A stretch of DNA of 43,503 bases from Planctomycetota bacterium. Lineage in GTDB: Bacteria > Planctomycetota > Planctomycetia > Pirellulales > Pirellulaceae. A program made the position numbers and the translations under genes. The stretch is from assembly GCA_963204965.1 (NCBI GenBank), contig CAUJKA010000503.1, forward strand, positions 1 to 43,503. Direction: 5' to 3'. Below, in pieces: positions 1 to 8,140 of the stretch. Position 1 is the first letter of the stretch; every line of letters starts with the position of its first letter. The notes under the pieces are model-generated. The model saw only the letters and a list, made by a program, of their open reading frames with translations. It searched no databases and was not told the origin of the DNA.

Positions 1-1
1 A

Positions 2-1930
2 AGTATCGGTGCTGGTGAAAGCCAAAGATTCGATTGGGAACTTCGCGCTGTCAAGCCTGGTACAGCAAAACTGATCGTCAAAGCACTCACCGACGAGGCC
101 AGTGATGCGATGGCGAGCGAGTTACCGATCGTTCCATTTACTCGCTTCGAAAGCAAATCGCAGTGGTTCGCTTTAGGCCCTAATGATGTTGATGAGATTG
201 AACTGCAATTGGATGTGCCTGACAATCTGCTGGCTGGCTCACTGATAGCCAAAATGGACGTAACGAGTTCCTCTGCCAATGTGCTGTTTGAAGCAATTCC
301 TTTTTTGATCGACTATCCGTACGGATGTGTCGAGCAAACGATGAGTCGATTCTATCCGTTGACCATAGCGATCGATTCGCTGCGACGACTGAATATCCAA
401 CCCGACGAACTCGGTCGATTAATCCAAAACCGCCCTCAGCAAACTCCGCGCCTTCAAACGAACGGTCGGGCGCTCCTAGATTCCGACAAGATGAACCAAA
501 TCGCTGAGGAAGGGCTACAGCGGCTCTATCGCTTTCAGCATCAGGACGGCAGTTGGGGCTGGTGGGAAAACGACCCAGCCTCTCCCTACATGACAGCTTA
601 TGTTCTGATTGGATTGAATTCCGCACAGCGCTCTGGAGTCGAAGTAAAGCGAGCGGTCGTTGAAGATGGAAGGCGTTACCTAGCGGGATGGCTCAAAAAT
701 GGTGGCCAAGGAGTTGATAAGGAGCAACTTGCACCAACACTTGCCTTCGCTGTCTACGCGTTGTCGCTGCCAATGGTCGAGAATTCCGCCGAGCGTTCTG
801 CAATGAAACCTAAGGAAGATTCAGATGACGATGAAGATAGTGAAGTGGAAGAGGAGAAAGAAGAGCGAAATTCGATCCATCGAGAACTCAACACGGCGCT
901 CGACAAGTTGACCAATCGCAAAAGCGAACTGAACCATTACGCTCGTTGCTTGTTGATACTGTCCTTGCAGAACGTGGGCAAGTCGCAAGAGGCAAAGCAA
1001 GAATTGCAGAAGCTACTCGAGCATGTGAAGGGCGATGAAAAGAGTGCCTCTTTGCCCAGCGATGTCATGTGGTGGAGGTGGTGGAATAACGATGTCGAAA
1101 TCAACGCGTTGCTACTGAGATCGCTATTGGCAATTGACCCCGATAATCCCATAGTCGACAAGGTGCTTCAGGGGTTGGTCAGCAAACGAGTCGTAGGCGG
1201 ACGTTGGCGGAGCACTCGCGACACTGCGATGGCAGTTACGGCGCTGAGTGAATATCTGGTCCAAAGGCACAAAGTGAATAGCAAGATTGAGTTCAACTAT
1301 ACGATCGGCAATTTGCCTACCGTACGAGTCAACTCACCTGATTTGCCATTCCATCCGGATTCACATCTTCAACTCGACACCGATAAACTGCCGACTGGGA
1401 GCCATTCGCTCAAGGTTTCCAAGCCCCACGGAAGCGAACTTCATTTGAATTTGAATGTCGAGTATCAGCAAACTGTGGACACCATCGCTGCTGTTGATCA
1501 GGGTATCTCGATCCAGCGCAGCTATCGAAAGGCAAAGAAGGATCGCGATACATCGGCTCCGGTCGACACAAACGCACCTCAAGGCTCATTTGAAGTTGGT
1601 GACATCATCGAAGTTGAACTGAGAATTCGAACTAAACAAGCCTACGAGTACTTAGCCTTTGAAGATCCCAAGCCAGCGGGATGTGAAACGTTACAGTTGC
1701 TAAGTGGTCAAACATGGGACAATGGACTTTGGGATAACATCGAACTTCGCGACAGAAAGGTGATCTTCTACGCCTCAAGCCTGAGCGCTGGCGAACATGT
1801 GCTGAAGTACAAACTGCGAGCCGAAACACCAGGAGTTTACCGCGCAATGCCAACGACCGGATTCGCCATGTACACTCCTGAAATTCGCGGTAATACGACA
1901 GAACATCGAATCGAAATCCGTGACAAGTAG
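2..1930 (+). CDS. Alpha-2-macroglobulin family protein, C-terminal part (5' end outside window)
   Basis: The reading frame is open from base 2 and ends at TAG 1930, giving 642 visible residues; the start lies left of the window. Visible residue 109 is the Cys of a GCVEQ motif (PYGCVEQTMSRF), the thioester Cys/Gln signature of alpha-2-macroglobulins. It is followed by the alpha-alpha toroid thioester domain (Trp-rich GSWGWWENDPAS) and then beta-rich C-terminal domains ending in a receptor-binding-like region. Bacterial homologues are periplasmic or envelope-anchored traps that covalently capture attacking proteases; that role is inferred from the family. A very acidic stretch (EDSDDDEDSEVEEEKEE) is inserted in the toroid and is probably a surface loop. 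Family assignment is secure; signal peptide and anchor type cannot be seen. Confidence 0.88.
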   Translation, partial: SIGAGESQRFDWELRAVKPGTAKLIVKALTDEASDAMASELPIVPFTRFESKSQWFALGPNDVDEIELQLDVPDNLLAGSLIAKMDVTSSSANVLFEAIPFLIDYPYGCVEQTMSRFYPLTIAIDSLRRLNIQPDELGRLIQNRPQQTPRLQTNGRALLDSDKMNQIAEEGLQRLYRFQHQDGSWGWWENDPASPYMTAYVLIGLNSAQRSGVEVKRAVVEDGRRYLAGWLKNGGQGVDKEQLAPTLAFAVYALSLPMVENSAERSAMKPKEDSDDDEDSEVEEEKEERNSIHRELNTALDKLTNRKSELNHYARCLLILSLQNVGKSQEAKQELQKLLEHVKGDEKSASLPSDVMWWRWWNNDVEINALLLRSLLAIDPDNPIVDKVLQGLVSKRVVGGRWRSTRDTAMAVTALSEYLVQRHKVNSKIEFNYTIGNLPTVRVNSPDLPFHPDSHLQLDTDKLPTGSHSLKVSKPHGSELHLNLNVEYQQTVDTIAAVDQGISIQRSYRKAKKDRDTSAPVDTNAPQGSFEVGDIIEVELRIRTKQAYEYLAFEDPKPAGCETLQLLSGQTWDNGLWDNIELRDRKVIFYASSLSAGEHVLKYKLRAETPGVYRAMPTTGFAMYTPEIRGNTTEHRIEIRDK

Positions 1931-2189
1931 CACTTGCGGATCACTACTACTCTGTTTCTGAATTTAGTTGTCGATTTCGCGATTTTGGATTCGACAACCT
2001 CTTGAACGCAGTCGCTTGATTTGATTGGTTTTCATAACCCGAAGCGTTAGAGCGTTAGCGAGGGACAGTTCTTGAACCGCAGTCGCAAGTTTTGATGTTG
2101 CACGCGTGGGCTCTCTCGCAGCTTTGCTGGCAATGCCGTTTCGTTTACTGCCTTAACTACTACTTTCATGAAGAAAAGGATTCTGCTTA
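1931..2189. other. Intergenic spacer with short direct repeats
   Basis: No gene seen. It holds an imperfect direct repeat, CTTGAACGCAGTCGC at 2001 and CTTGAACCGCAGTCGC at 2071, separated by a segment CCCGAAGCGTTAG...CGAGGGAC (about 2038-2065). In that segment the 8-mer AGCGTTAG is tandemly doubled (2043-2058). The CCCGAAGCG...GCGAGGGA segment resembles short repeats I remember from planctomycete intergenic DNA; this is recollection, not a search. Confidence 0.4.
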
Positions 2190-2600
2190 ATGTCTCGTAA
2201 GATCTTTGTTAACTTGCCCGTTGCTGACCTCAATGCATCAATTGCCTTCTACAAGGCTCTTGGATTCGAGAACAATGCGCAATTCACCGACGAAACAGCG
2301 GCGTGCATGGTGTTGAGCGAAACGATCCATGTGATGCTTCTGACACTCGCACGATGGAGTACCTTTACGACTCGCCCCATTCCGCCGAAGACATCCAGCC
2401 AAGTGATGCTGGCTTTATCCTGCGAAAGTCGCGAGGAAGTTGACGCGATGAATCAAGCTGCAGCCGAAAATGGCGGCCAAGCTGATGTGAATCCGGTACA
2501 AGACTTGGGATTCATGTACGGTCGCGACTTGCTAGATCCCGACGGTCACATCTGGGGACCATTCTGGATGGACGCCGCAGCCATGCCTTCTGGCGATTAA
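2190..2600 (+). CDS. VOC (glyoxalase/bleomycin-resistance) fold protein
   Basis: A 136-residue protein with the typical opening of the small VOC family (MSRKIFVNLPVADLNASIAFY, FTDETAACMVLSE, HVMLL) and closing block GFMYGRDLLDPDGHIWGPFWMD. One betaalphabetabetabeta pair per half is expected, with a cytoplasmic dimer. In many relatives the segment after MLLT begins with His; here it reads LARWSTF and is about one residue shorter, so a metal ligand may be missing. Substrate unknown. ATG start at 2190; no strong Shine-Dalgarno (ATTCTGCTTA upstream). Stands alone on the plus strand and ends about 50 bases before the converging regulator operon. Confidence 0.82.
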   Translation: MSRKIFVNLPVADLNASIAFYKALGFENNAQFTDETAACMVLSETIHVMLLTLARWSTFTTRPIPPKTSSQVMLALSCESREEVDAMNQAAAENGGQADVNPVQDLGFMYGRDLLDPDGHIWGPFWMDAAAMPSGD

Positions 2601-2650
2601 GTTCAGAGTTGGATTATCGCTAGCGGCTCCCGCTTGAAACCGTAAGTCTG

Positions 2651-3370
2651 TCAGTTTCTTCGCCGTGCGGAATAAGTCGGATCGAGATCGTCTTCGGTGG
2701 TTTCAAAGACGCGAGCGATGGACCCAAGCTCACGATCAGAGATCTTGGCGCCACCGCCACTCTCAATCTGTTCAACACGCTCATGTGAAATCCGGCAGGA
2801 TCTCCCTAACTCACTTGTAGTCCAACCTTTAGAAAGTCGCAATGATTGAATCCGCTGGCCTGCATCATCAAAAGAACAATCAAGATCGTACATAGCAACA
2901 TGCAACGCGACTGCAATCTTGGCCAATGTCTGGTATGTAATGCATAACGAACCAGCTTCGATTTGAGAAACATGCGCCTGAGTCAATGAAGCTTTTTCAG
3001 CTAATTGAGCCTGAGTCAATCCGCGTGCATGACGTACTTTACGAACACGTTCGCCTACGAAAGACCGATGGGCCTCTAATTCCGTCTTCAAGGCTCCAGC
3101 AGCGTTTGGCAAACTACTAACAGAATCAATATCCAATTGCTGCCAAGCCGATTCGACATCTACTATTTGTGTCTTTTCAAGGGACCGTCGTGCAGCGCGT
3201 GCTGCCAGACGCATGCATTCCCGAAAGTGTCTAACTTTCGCATCTGTAGAATCTGCATCTCTGGACTGAAAGTTGCGACTATGCTGACAGAGTGCAACGT
3301 GATCGTGTGGAGAGATCTGTAACCAAACTTTGGTGAAGATCGCAATTTCGCGTTCGGTTATCGCAGTCAT
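2651..3370 (-). CDS. Regulator with two XRE/Cro-type helix-turn-helix domains
   Basis: 239 residues. HTH 1 spans about 108-163 (VRKVRHARGLTQAQLAEKAS, TQAHVSQIEAG) and is a canonical Xre/Cro domain. HTH 2 spans about 172-228 (RIQSLRLSKGWTTSELGR, ISHERVEQIESG) and is a more diverged copy. Residues 1-105 match no family I recognise. A protein with two DNA-binding heads can engage both halves of a long operator. It is the second gene of an operon: 11 bases separate it from the upstream unknown gene, and AAAGG lies 8 bases before its ATG. An inverted repeat at 3842-3868 in front of the operon is a plausible autoregulatory target. Regulatory role is confident from the domains; the regulon is unknown. 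Confidence 0.8.
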   Translation of the reverse strand: MTAITEREIAIFTKVWLQISPHDHVALCQHSRNFQSRDADSTDAKVRHFRECMRLAARAARRSLEKTQIVDVESAWQQLDIDSVSSLPNAAGALKTELEAHRSFVGERVRKVRHARGLTQAQLAEKASLTQAHVSQIEAGSLCITYQTLAKIAVALHVAMYDLDCSFDDAGQRIQSLRLSKGWTTSELGRSCRISHERVEQIESGGGAKISDRELGSIARVFETTEDDLDPTYSARRRN

Positions 3371-3381
3371 GATGGCAGCCT

Positions 3382-3813
3382 TTATTGAACTCTTTGACGG
3401 GATTTTTCGACACCGTTAAACTTCTTGCCATACTCTTCAACCAAATGATCCGGCAATGACCGAGTCCAGCGACGATGAACAGCAGCAACGAAATAGATGC
3501 CTACGACAGGGGATTCGAAAACAACAATTTGCACTTTCTTGGAACCAAGTGGCCCGTGCTGTTCGCGAATAATGTAGTAGTCACCATACGGGCTTCCAAA
3601 ATACTCGGCAATCTCAAGGTTATGCGTTCGATTTGCGAACAATCTCAATACATCGATAATGTGTTGAGCCCCGCTCAATCCGTATTCTTTGCGAATCAGC
3701 GCCAAATAGTGCCGTTCAATCAAAATTGAGTTGAGGACTCTTGCTTCAGGTTGTTCACTTCCACGAAACAAGGCCTTTAGAAAACCACGGATGCCTTTGA
3801 TCAACTTGTGCAT
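3382..3813 (-). CDS. Unrecognised 143-residue protein, first gene of regulator operon
   Basis: Start chosen at ATG 3813 because GGAG sits 6 bases upstream; an in-frame TTG at 3825 would add four residues but would place the GGAG inside the gene. The protein is soluble, with no signal peptide or membrane segment. It opens basic (KLIKGIRGFLKALFRG), then has an alpha-helical segment (NSILIERHYLALIRKEYGLSGAQHIIDVLRLF) and a beta-rich part (SPYGDYYIIREQ, KKVQIVVFESPVVGIYFVAAVHRRW). I do not recognise the family. Its tight coupling to a double-HTH repressor-like partner recalls toxin-antitoxin or ligand-sensor/repressor pairs, but no catalytic motif is visible to support either. Confidence 0.6.
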   Translation of the reverse strand: MHKLIKGIRGFLKALFRGSEQPEARVLNSILIERHYLALIRKEYGLSGAQHIIDVLRLFANRTHNLEIAEYFGSPYGDYYIIREQHGPLGSKKVQIVVFESPVVGIYFVAAVHRRWTRSLPDHLVEEYGKKFNGVEKSRQRVQ

Positions 3814-3841
3814 GGCATACTCCAATCTAGATTTGGACTTG

Positions 3842-3868
3842 CCTCAAGATTGGACTTCGGTCTTGAGG
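3842..3868. promoter_or_regulatory. Operator-like inverted repeat upstream of HTH operon
   Basis: CCTCAAGA (3842-3849), 11-base spacer, TCTTGAGG (3861-3868): a perfect 8-bp inverted repeat whose arms are 19 bases apart centre to centre (nearly two helical turns). It lies 29-55 bases upstream of the ATG at 3813, where a promoter/operator is expected. A second small inverted repeat, AGGAT-ATTCA-ATCCT (3866-3880), overlaps its outer edge. Binding by the downstream double-HTH protein is inferred. Confidence 0.45.
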
Positions 3869-4099
3869 ATATTCAATCCTATACATTCTGAAAAGGGCGA
3901 GATTGCGATTTAAGGCGAAATTTCGCGGAAATCCAGTAAAACGACCGCATTAGGAAAACTGGGCTTCGTGGACACATGCGAAACTGACGCAAAAACTCAG
4001 ACGCAAAACTGATAAATGCACGTACAATTGATCTGCCTTGAAACTTCGGCACAAGGATTCGTGCTTGGACGGAAAAAACGCACTAGTTAGTAGCTTTTA

Positions 4100-5476
4100 A
4101 TGAACTCAGGCCCAATCTTAATCGCACTGCTGTTTGTTCTAACGTCAGGCTTACCCGCACAGGCACAAGTAGCAGTGAAGGCTGAGGTCGCGAAGGCGGG
4201 AAGTTACTTCGATTTCGAATCACTACCCAAGCCAGCGATCAACGATTTGGGCGCGAAGGCGACCTGGAAAATCGCGGACGGGCGAGCCGATCGAAGCTCG
4301 GCAGCAATCGCCGTCTTGTCTGACGGTCTTATGCCTGCGGGCAATGACCAGCCGAACCAGAATTTCTTTTTTGCTGCGGGTACCGAGGGCGGCTTGATCG
4401 CTGTCGACCTGGGCGCAGTGCAGGATGTCTCGCAGGTCGTTACCTATTCGTGGCACTCCGATTCCCGAGCCCCACAAGTCTACTCGCTGTATGCTGCGGT
4501 GGGCGATGAGCCTGACTTTGCAATTCCGGACTCGGCAAGTGCGTTGAGCGGAAGTAAAGCTTGGAAAAAGCTCGCTGATGTAGACACTCGTCCTGCAAAA
4601 GCCGCCCAGGGTAACGGCGCAGGCAACACCGCACGCGGTGGACAACATGCGGCAAGAGTTGCCGATGCGAAAGCAACTTTGGGTAAATTCCGACACTTGC
4701 TGTTCGCGGTGAGTGCAACTGAGCGTGAGGATGCCTTCGGCAATACGTTCTTTAGCGAGATCGATATCGTCACCGGCGATCCAGCAGCGCTCGATCGCAT
4801 CGCAGCTCCCGAGCTGCGGACGATCGACTTTGCGACCGTCGACAAAGCCTACAGTTTTACGATCGACTTCACACAAGCCCCTGAACTGCGCGAGTGGACC
4901 GAAAAGGAACTCACGCCGATCATCCAGCAGTGGTATCCCAAAATCGTCGAGATGTTTCCCAGCGAGGGCTTTCAGGCTATTAAGCACGTACGCTTTCGAT
5001 ACTTGCGAGACACAGAAATGCGTGGCATACCTGCGTATGCTTCAGGCGATACGATCTCCATGAATGCCGATTGGTTTCGCGGACAACTGGATCGGGAAGC
5101 TCGTGGTGCCGTCGTTCATGAGATGGTCCATATCGTACAAGCCTACTCTGGACGAGGCCGCCGATCACAGGGTTATCGCGCTCCACCAGGCTGGATTGTC
5201 GAAGGCATTCCTGACTACGTTCGCTGGTTTCTCTACGAGCCTCAAACCAAGGGCGCGATGCTCAGCAAGAAAGCTCTCGCCAATGCCAAGCACGATGCCA
5301 GCTACCGCACCTCAGCCAACTTTATTGATTGGGTCATCCGCAATCATTCGTCCGATGGCACTCTCGTTCAGCAGCTCAACGCGGCAGCTCGTCAAGGCAA
5401 GTATTCTTCAGACCTCTGGCAGAAGTTAACCGGCAAGTCCGAAGAGGAACTTGCAGAGGCCTGGCGATCACAGTAA
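4100..5476 (+). CDS. Secreted basic-secretory-protein-family metalloprotease
   Basis: 458 residues. N-terminal signal peptide (MNSGPILIALLFVLTSGLPAQAQ). Residues about 60-230 look like a discoidin/F5-8C-type beta-sandwich (VDLGAVQDVSQVVTYSWHS; FFSEIDIV). The C-terminal half is the plant/bacterial basic secretory protein (peptidase-of-plants-and-bacteria) domain: HEMVHIVQAY with His340, Glu341 and His344 as the HExxH zinc/catalytic set, followed by PGWIVEGIPDYVRWF, typical of the family. Probably a zinc endopeptidase exported to periplasm or outside, with the sandwich aiding glycan or surface binding. A stand-alone gene; no Shine-Dalgarno close to the ATG. Confidence 0.85.
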   Translation: MNSGPILIALLFVLTSGLPAQAQVAVKAEVAKAGSYFDFESLPKPAINDLGAKATWKIADGRADRSSAAIAVLSDGLMPAGNDQPNQNFFFAAGTEGGLIAVDLGAVQDVSQVVTYSWHSDSRAPQVYSLYAAVGDEPDFAIPDSASALSGSKAWKKLADVDTRPAKAAQGNGAGNTARGGQHAARVADAKATLGKFRHLLFAVSATEREDAFGNTFFSEIDIVTGDPAALDRIAAPELRTIDFATVDKAYSFTIDFTQAPELREWTEKELTPIIQQWYPKIVEMFPSEGFQAIKHVRFRYLRDTEMRGIPAYASGDTISMNADWFRGQLDREARGAVVHEMVHIVQAYSGRGRRSQGYRAPPGWIVEGIPDYVRWFLYEPQTKGAMLSKKALANAKHDASYRTSANFIDWVIRNHSSDGTLVQQLNAAARQGKYSSDLWQKLTGKSEEELAEAWRSQ

Positions 5477-5734
5477 TGATAGTCGCCTTTTGCTCCGCAA
5501 AAGTAGCGAGGCTGTTCTCTTCCCAAGGTCCGATGGGCTGGGCTATGTAAATTGCTGGACCTTCGGCCAGAAATCCCAGAAAAAGTCACTCAAATTAGCG
5601 AACATTATGAGGTTAAGCAACTAACTTTGGTCAGCATGTTTTCGCCCTCACCGCTTATGGCTCGCATTACTCGCCACGCGACTCTCCCGCGAAACAGTTG
5701 AGCGCTAAAGGTGAAATCAGCGCGCGGGAGAGTT
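5477..5734. other. Intergenic region with two hairpin-forming repeats
   Basis: No gene. CTTTTGC-TCC-GCAAAAG (5487-5503) is a perfect 7-bp hairpin just behind the protease stop codon; it is a CTCCG-loop hairpin of a style common in planctomycete spacers and may act in termination or mRNA protection. ACTCTCCCGCG (5681-5691) and CGCGGGAGAGT (5723-5733) form a perfect 11-bp inverted repeat around a 31-base loop. It abuts the decayed toxin remnant and may be a REP-like insertion. Confidence 0.5.
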
Positions 5735-5975
5735 CATAAAACGTACCGTCCAGGCAATCGTGCTGCAAAGAGATCTACATTAGTAGAGAAGTACTACTAC
5801 GAGGCACCCTCTGATTTTACAGGCTGCCAAAAATCGTGTGCCTATACATGTACATTGTCTGACTCAGGCTGGATACAGCAACCAGGGCAGTCAAGGCCTG
5901 ATTGATTTCAAGCCATGTCGTTAGATTCGGCTGAGCTGCGCGAATGATAATGTTCGTGTCGAGCAAGACTCTCAT
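5735..5975 (-). pseudogene. Decayed VapC-type PIN-domain toxin
   Basis: The ATG at 5975 overlaps the antitoxin stop (ATGA), the standard VapBC arrangement. The frame reads MRVLLDTNIIIRAAQPN, the classic PIN N-terminus with the first catalytic Asp (LLDTN), and continues to ALTALVAV before unrelated sequence and TAA at 5817 (52 residues). In another frame the following bases read DNVHV-stop-AHDFWQPVKSEGAS and later DLFAARLPGRYV, which resemble the middle of PIN toxins (QNLYEFW...ATRP; LF-LLPD). This suggests a frameshift plus stops. The later acidic active-site residues are lost, so the toxin should be inactive. Left boundary is approximate. Confidence 0.6.
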
Positions 5976-6232
5976 TCACCACGCCCGGCGTAGATCGATT
6001 CACGGCTATCGTCGACAGAATGTTCGAGCTTTGGAAAGCGATCTGCCCATTGCCGTAACCAGAGGGAGAACTCTTCCGCGTCGATCGCACAATCTTTCAT
6101 TTCTCCTTCAGCCAAACGCGTGGTGACGGCTTGAAGTACGAACAATTCTACCGGAACTCCAGCTTGTTGGGCTCGTTCCTTGAGGAGCAGCTCCAAATCA
6201 GCGGGTACTTCAATTCTAAGATTCACTGCCAT
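5972..6232 (-). CDS. VapB-like antitoxin, toxin partner decayed
   Basis: 86 residues: MAVNLRIEVPADLELLLKERAQQAGVPVELFVLQAV, a ribbon-helix-helix-like N-terminal DNA-binding pattern (one beta strand, two helices), then an acidic toxin-binding-type tail with Trp-rich SLWLRQWADRFPKLEH. The sequence AAAAGGAG directly abuts the ATG at 6232, too close for use; an in-frame GTG at 6226 has the GGAG 6 bases upstream, so the true start may be there (84 residues). It overlaps the remnant toxin start by ATGA. The antitoxin appears intact, as expected for an orphan retained for autorepression or for neutralising related toxins (inference). Confidence 0.65.
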   Translation of the reverse strand: MAVNLRIEVPADLELLLKERAQQAGVPVELFVLQAVTTRLAEGEMKDCAIDAEEFSLWLRQWADRFPKLEHSVDDSRESIYAGRGE

Positions 6233-6369
6233 CTCCTTTTTAACGCTGTAAATTGTAACACAAGGTTCGGAGAGAGCAAAATAAGTGCATGCGACCGTTT
6301 TTGCCGCTACTGGAAAGCGAGTTCGTCAAGGAAAAGGTTTACTCAATACTCGTTCGCGAAGTGAACGAC

Positions 6370-7290
6370 CTACTCAAACTCAAACATCGGCTGTTGATTC
6401 AAACGTGTGAGAGCTTCGTCTGCCCAAGGGCTGGCTGGAGCCAGTTCGACAAATCGTTGCCAGTGAACCAGAGCTTCCTTGAGTCGTCCTGCGTCGTCAA
6501 GCGTTCGCGCTAAGTGGAAATGAACATCGGCAAAATCGGGATATTGCTGCAACGCGCCTTCGAAAGCAGCGACAGCCAGTTCGAATTGCCCACACTCGGC
6601 GAGCACACAGCCAAGATTGGCTCGTGCTTCGATAAGCTCAGGGTCCTGCTCGATGGCGCAGTAGTAACGTTCGCGAGCACCTGACAAGTCCGCGCTGCGG
6701 TAGAGCACCTCGGCTAGCTGAAAGCTCACATCGGCGTTGGGACCAAAGGCTGCCAGAGCGGTTCGAAACCACTGGATGGCAGAATCTAAATCGTCGTTCT
6801 CTTCTGCAACACTTGCGTTCTCCAACATCTCAGCAAGCGATCCAAACGATGGGATCGAATCTGCGGATGGAGAAACAAACTTCAACGTCACCGGCTCGGC
6901 AGCTTCTTCATCTTCTTCGACACTATCGAATCCAAGCTGCAATTGCCCGGTCGCTTCCAGTCGCACCGCGCCAACCGATAGGACTAGTCGTTTGCCTTGT
7001 AGAGTGATTGGCAATCCAGCGCCACTAAGCGAGGTTGTGCCGCTGAGCTCACAGAGCGAGGTGACTTGTCGGACGATGGACTGTGCAGTTAAGCCTTTAG
7101 TAAGCCACTGCGAAAAAGTCTTGGCGGTAGTCAATTCCGCGTAGTCGAAATACGGAACCTTCATCACGACTTGAGCGGGTTGCAGCAGGCCCGCGCGATG
7201 CCATAAGCGAATGGCTCTCACCGAGACCTTAAGCATCTCGGCCATCATCGCCGGAGTGTAGAGTTGCGAAGTATTCAATGACGAATCCAA
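6370..7290 (-). CDS. MerR-type HTH fused to TPR repeats
   Basis: 306 residues. Residues 10-75 are a MerR-like winged HTH (YTPAMMAEMLKVSVRAIRLWHRAGLL, FDYAELTTAKTFSQWL). A linker (80-165) rich in acidic residues follows. Residues about 168-302 form roughly four tetratricopeptide repeats (AIQWFRTALAAFG; ARERYYCAIEQDPELIEARANLGCVLAECGQFELAVAAFEGALQQYPD; EALVHWQRFVELAP). Start is TTG at 7290 with AAGGGA 6 bases upstream; the nearby ATG is out of frame. It follows the glycosyltransferase by about 16 bases, so the two are co-transcribed. TPRs replace the usual MerR effector domain and probably bind a protein. Target genes unknown. Confidence 0.75.
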   Translation of the reverse strand: MDSSLNTSQLYTPAMMAEMLKVSVRAIRLWHRAGLLQPAQVVMKVPYFDYAELTTAKTFSQWLTKGLTAQSIVRQVTSLCELSGTTSLSGAGLPITLQGKRLVLSVGAVRLEATGQLQLGFDSVEEDEEAAEPVTLKFVSPSADSIPSFGSLAEMLENASVAEENDDLDSAIQWFRTALAAFGPNADVSFQLAEVLYRSADLSGARERYYCAIEQDPELIEARANLGCVLAECGQFELAVAAFEGALQQYPDFADVHFHLARTLDDAGRLKEALVHWQRFVELAPASPWADEALTRLNQQPMFEFE

Positions 7291-7306
7291 ACTGCATCCC
7301 TTCGCG

Positions 7307-8140
7307 CTAGTAGCGGATCATGCAGTAGAAGGCTCGAACCGCATCTTTCCAACCGATCTTCTTGCCTTCGTCGAAACCGCGACGCCAATAGCGAATCGGT
7401 CGCTCGTAGAATCGAGCTCGTCGCTTAGCCAGCTTGATCGTCAATTCAATTTCGATGCCAAAGCGATTTTCGCGAAGATCGGGGGCCAGCGACTGAAGCA
7501 ATTCGCGACGGATAACTTTGTAGCAGGTTTCGACATCGCTGAAGTGACAGCCGGTGCGAACGTTGGTCATGCGAGTGATCCAACGATTGGCCAGCGCATG
7601 CCACAGCGGTGAAACGGGGCGATCGTGATGACCAAATCGAGTCCCATAGACTACGTCCGCATGATCTTCGATGATCGGCTGGATCAGAATGCGAAAATCT
7701 TCGGGGTCGTATTCCAAATCGGCATCTTGAACGACAATGGCTGTGCCAGTTGCATGCGTAAAGCCCGTACGAAGCGCTGCGCCTTTGCCTTTGTTCTTTT
7801 CGTGCAAGAGAATTCTCAGGTCATCGGCTGCTGGTAACGCAGCTAACTTTTCGCGAGTTCCGTCGACACTGCCATCGTCAATGACAATGATCTCGACTGG
7901 CAACTTCGTCGCTCGCACTCGCTCGATGACTTGGATAACCGTATTGACTTCGTTGTAAACCGGAATCACAACGCTCAATCGAAAGTCACTAGGAATCGCA
8001 AAGATTCCCAAGCGTCGACAAACGTCTTCGGTAAGCACCAGATCCAATCGCGAAGCTTGAACTTGATTCAATTGCAAATCAGCAGTTGTTGTGCTGACAT
8101 TGGCTGCATTGGATTGTGAATCGCGGTTGGCTTGCATCAT
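7307..8140 (-). CDS. Family 2 glycosyltransferase (polyprenyl-phosphate type)
   Basis: 277 residues from ATG 8140 (an ATG at 8137 and a TTG at 8149 are also in frame). GT-A fold: RLSVVIPVYNE, IIVIDDGSVDGT (residues about 88-95), NKGKGAALRTGF, and VVQDADLEYDP (about 137-147) carrying the metal-binding DxD-like acidic site. The later motif RENRFGIEIELTIKLAK is typical of the dolichol/undecaprenyl-phosphate mannose or glucose synthase group. No membrane segment is evident in the C-terminus, so a soluble or peripheral enzyme using a lipid-phosphate acceptor is likely; the exact sugar is unknown. The N-terminal 45 residues are an unconserved extension. First gene of the operon with the MerR-TPR regulator. 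Confidence 0.85.
   Translation of the reverse strand: MMQANRDSQSNAANVSTTTADLQLNQVQASRLDLVLTEDVCRRLGIFAIPSDFRLSVVIPVYNEVNTVIQVIERVRATKLPVEIIVIDDGSVDGTREKLAALPAADDLRILLHEKNKGKGAALRTGFTHATGTAIVVQDADLEYDPEDFRILIQPIIEDHADVVYGTRFGHHDRPVSPLWHALANRWITRMTNVRTGCHFSDVETCYKVIRRELLQSLAPDLRENRFGIEIELTIKLAKRRARFYERPIRYWRRGFDEGKKIGWKDAVRAFYCMIRY

Noticed and set aside
2330..2410. Suspected compensating frameshifts in the VOC gene
   Set aside because: The odd stretch LARWSTFTTRPIPPKTSSQ still aligns in length with the family (FT-xx-PI), and the other frames gave nothing better.
4223..4987. 254-codon ORF antisense to the metalloprotease
   Set aside because: The opposite frame has signal peptide, HExxH and family motifs; the antisense ORF has no recognisable content.
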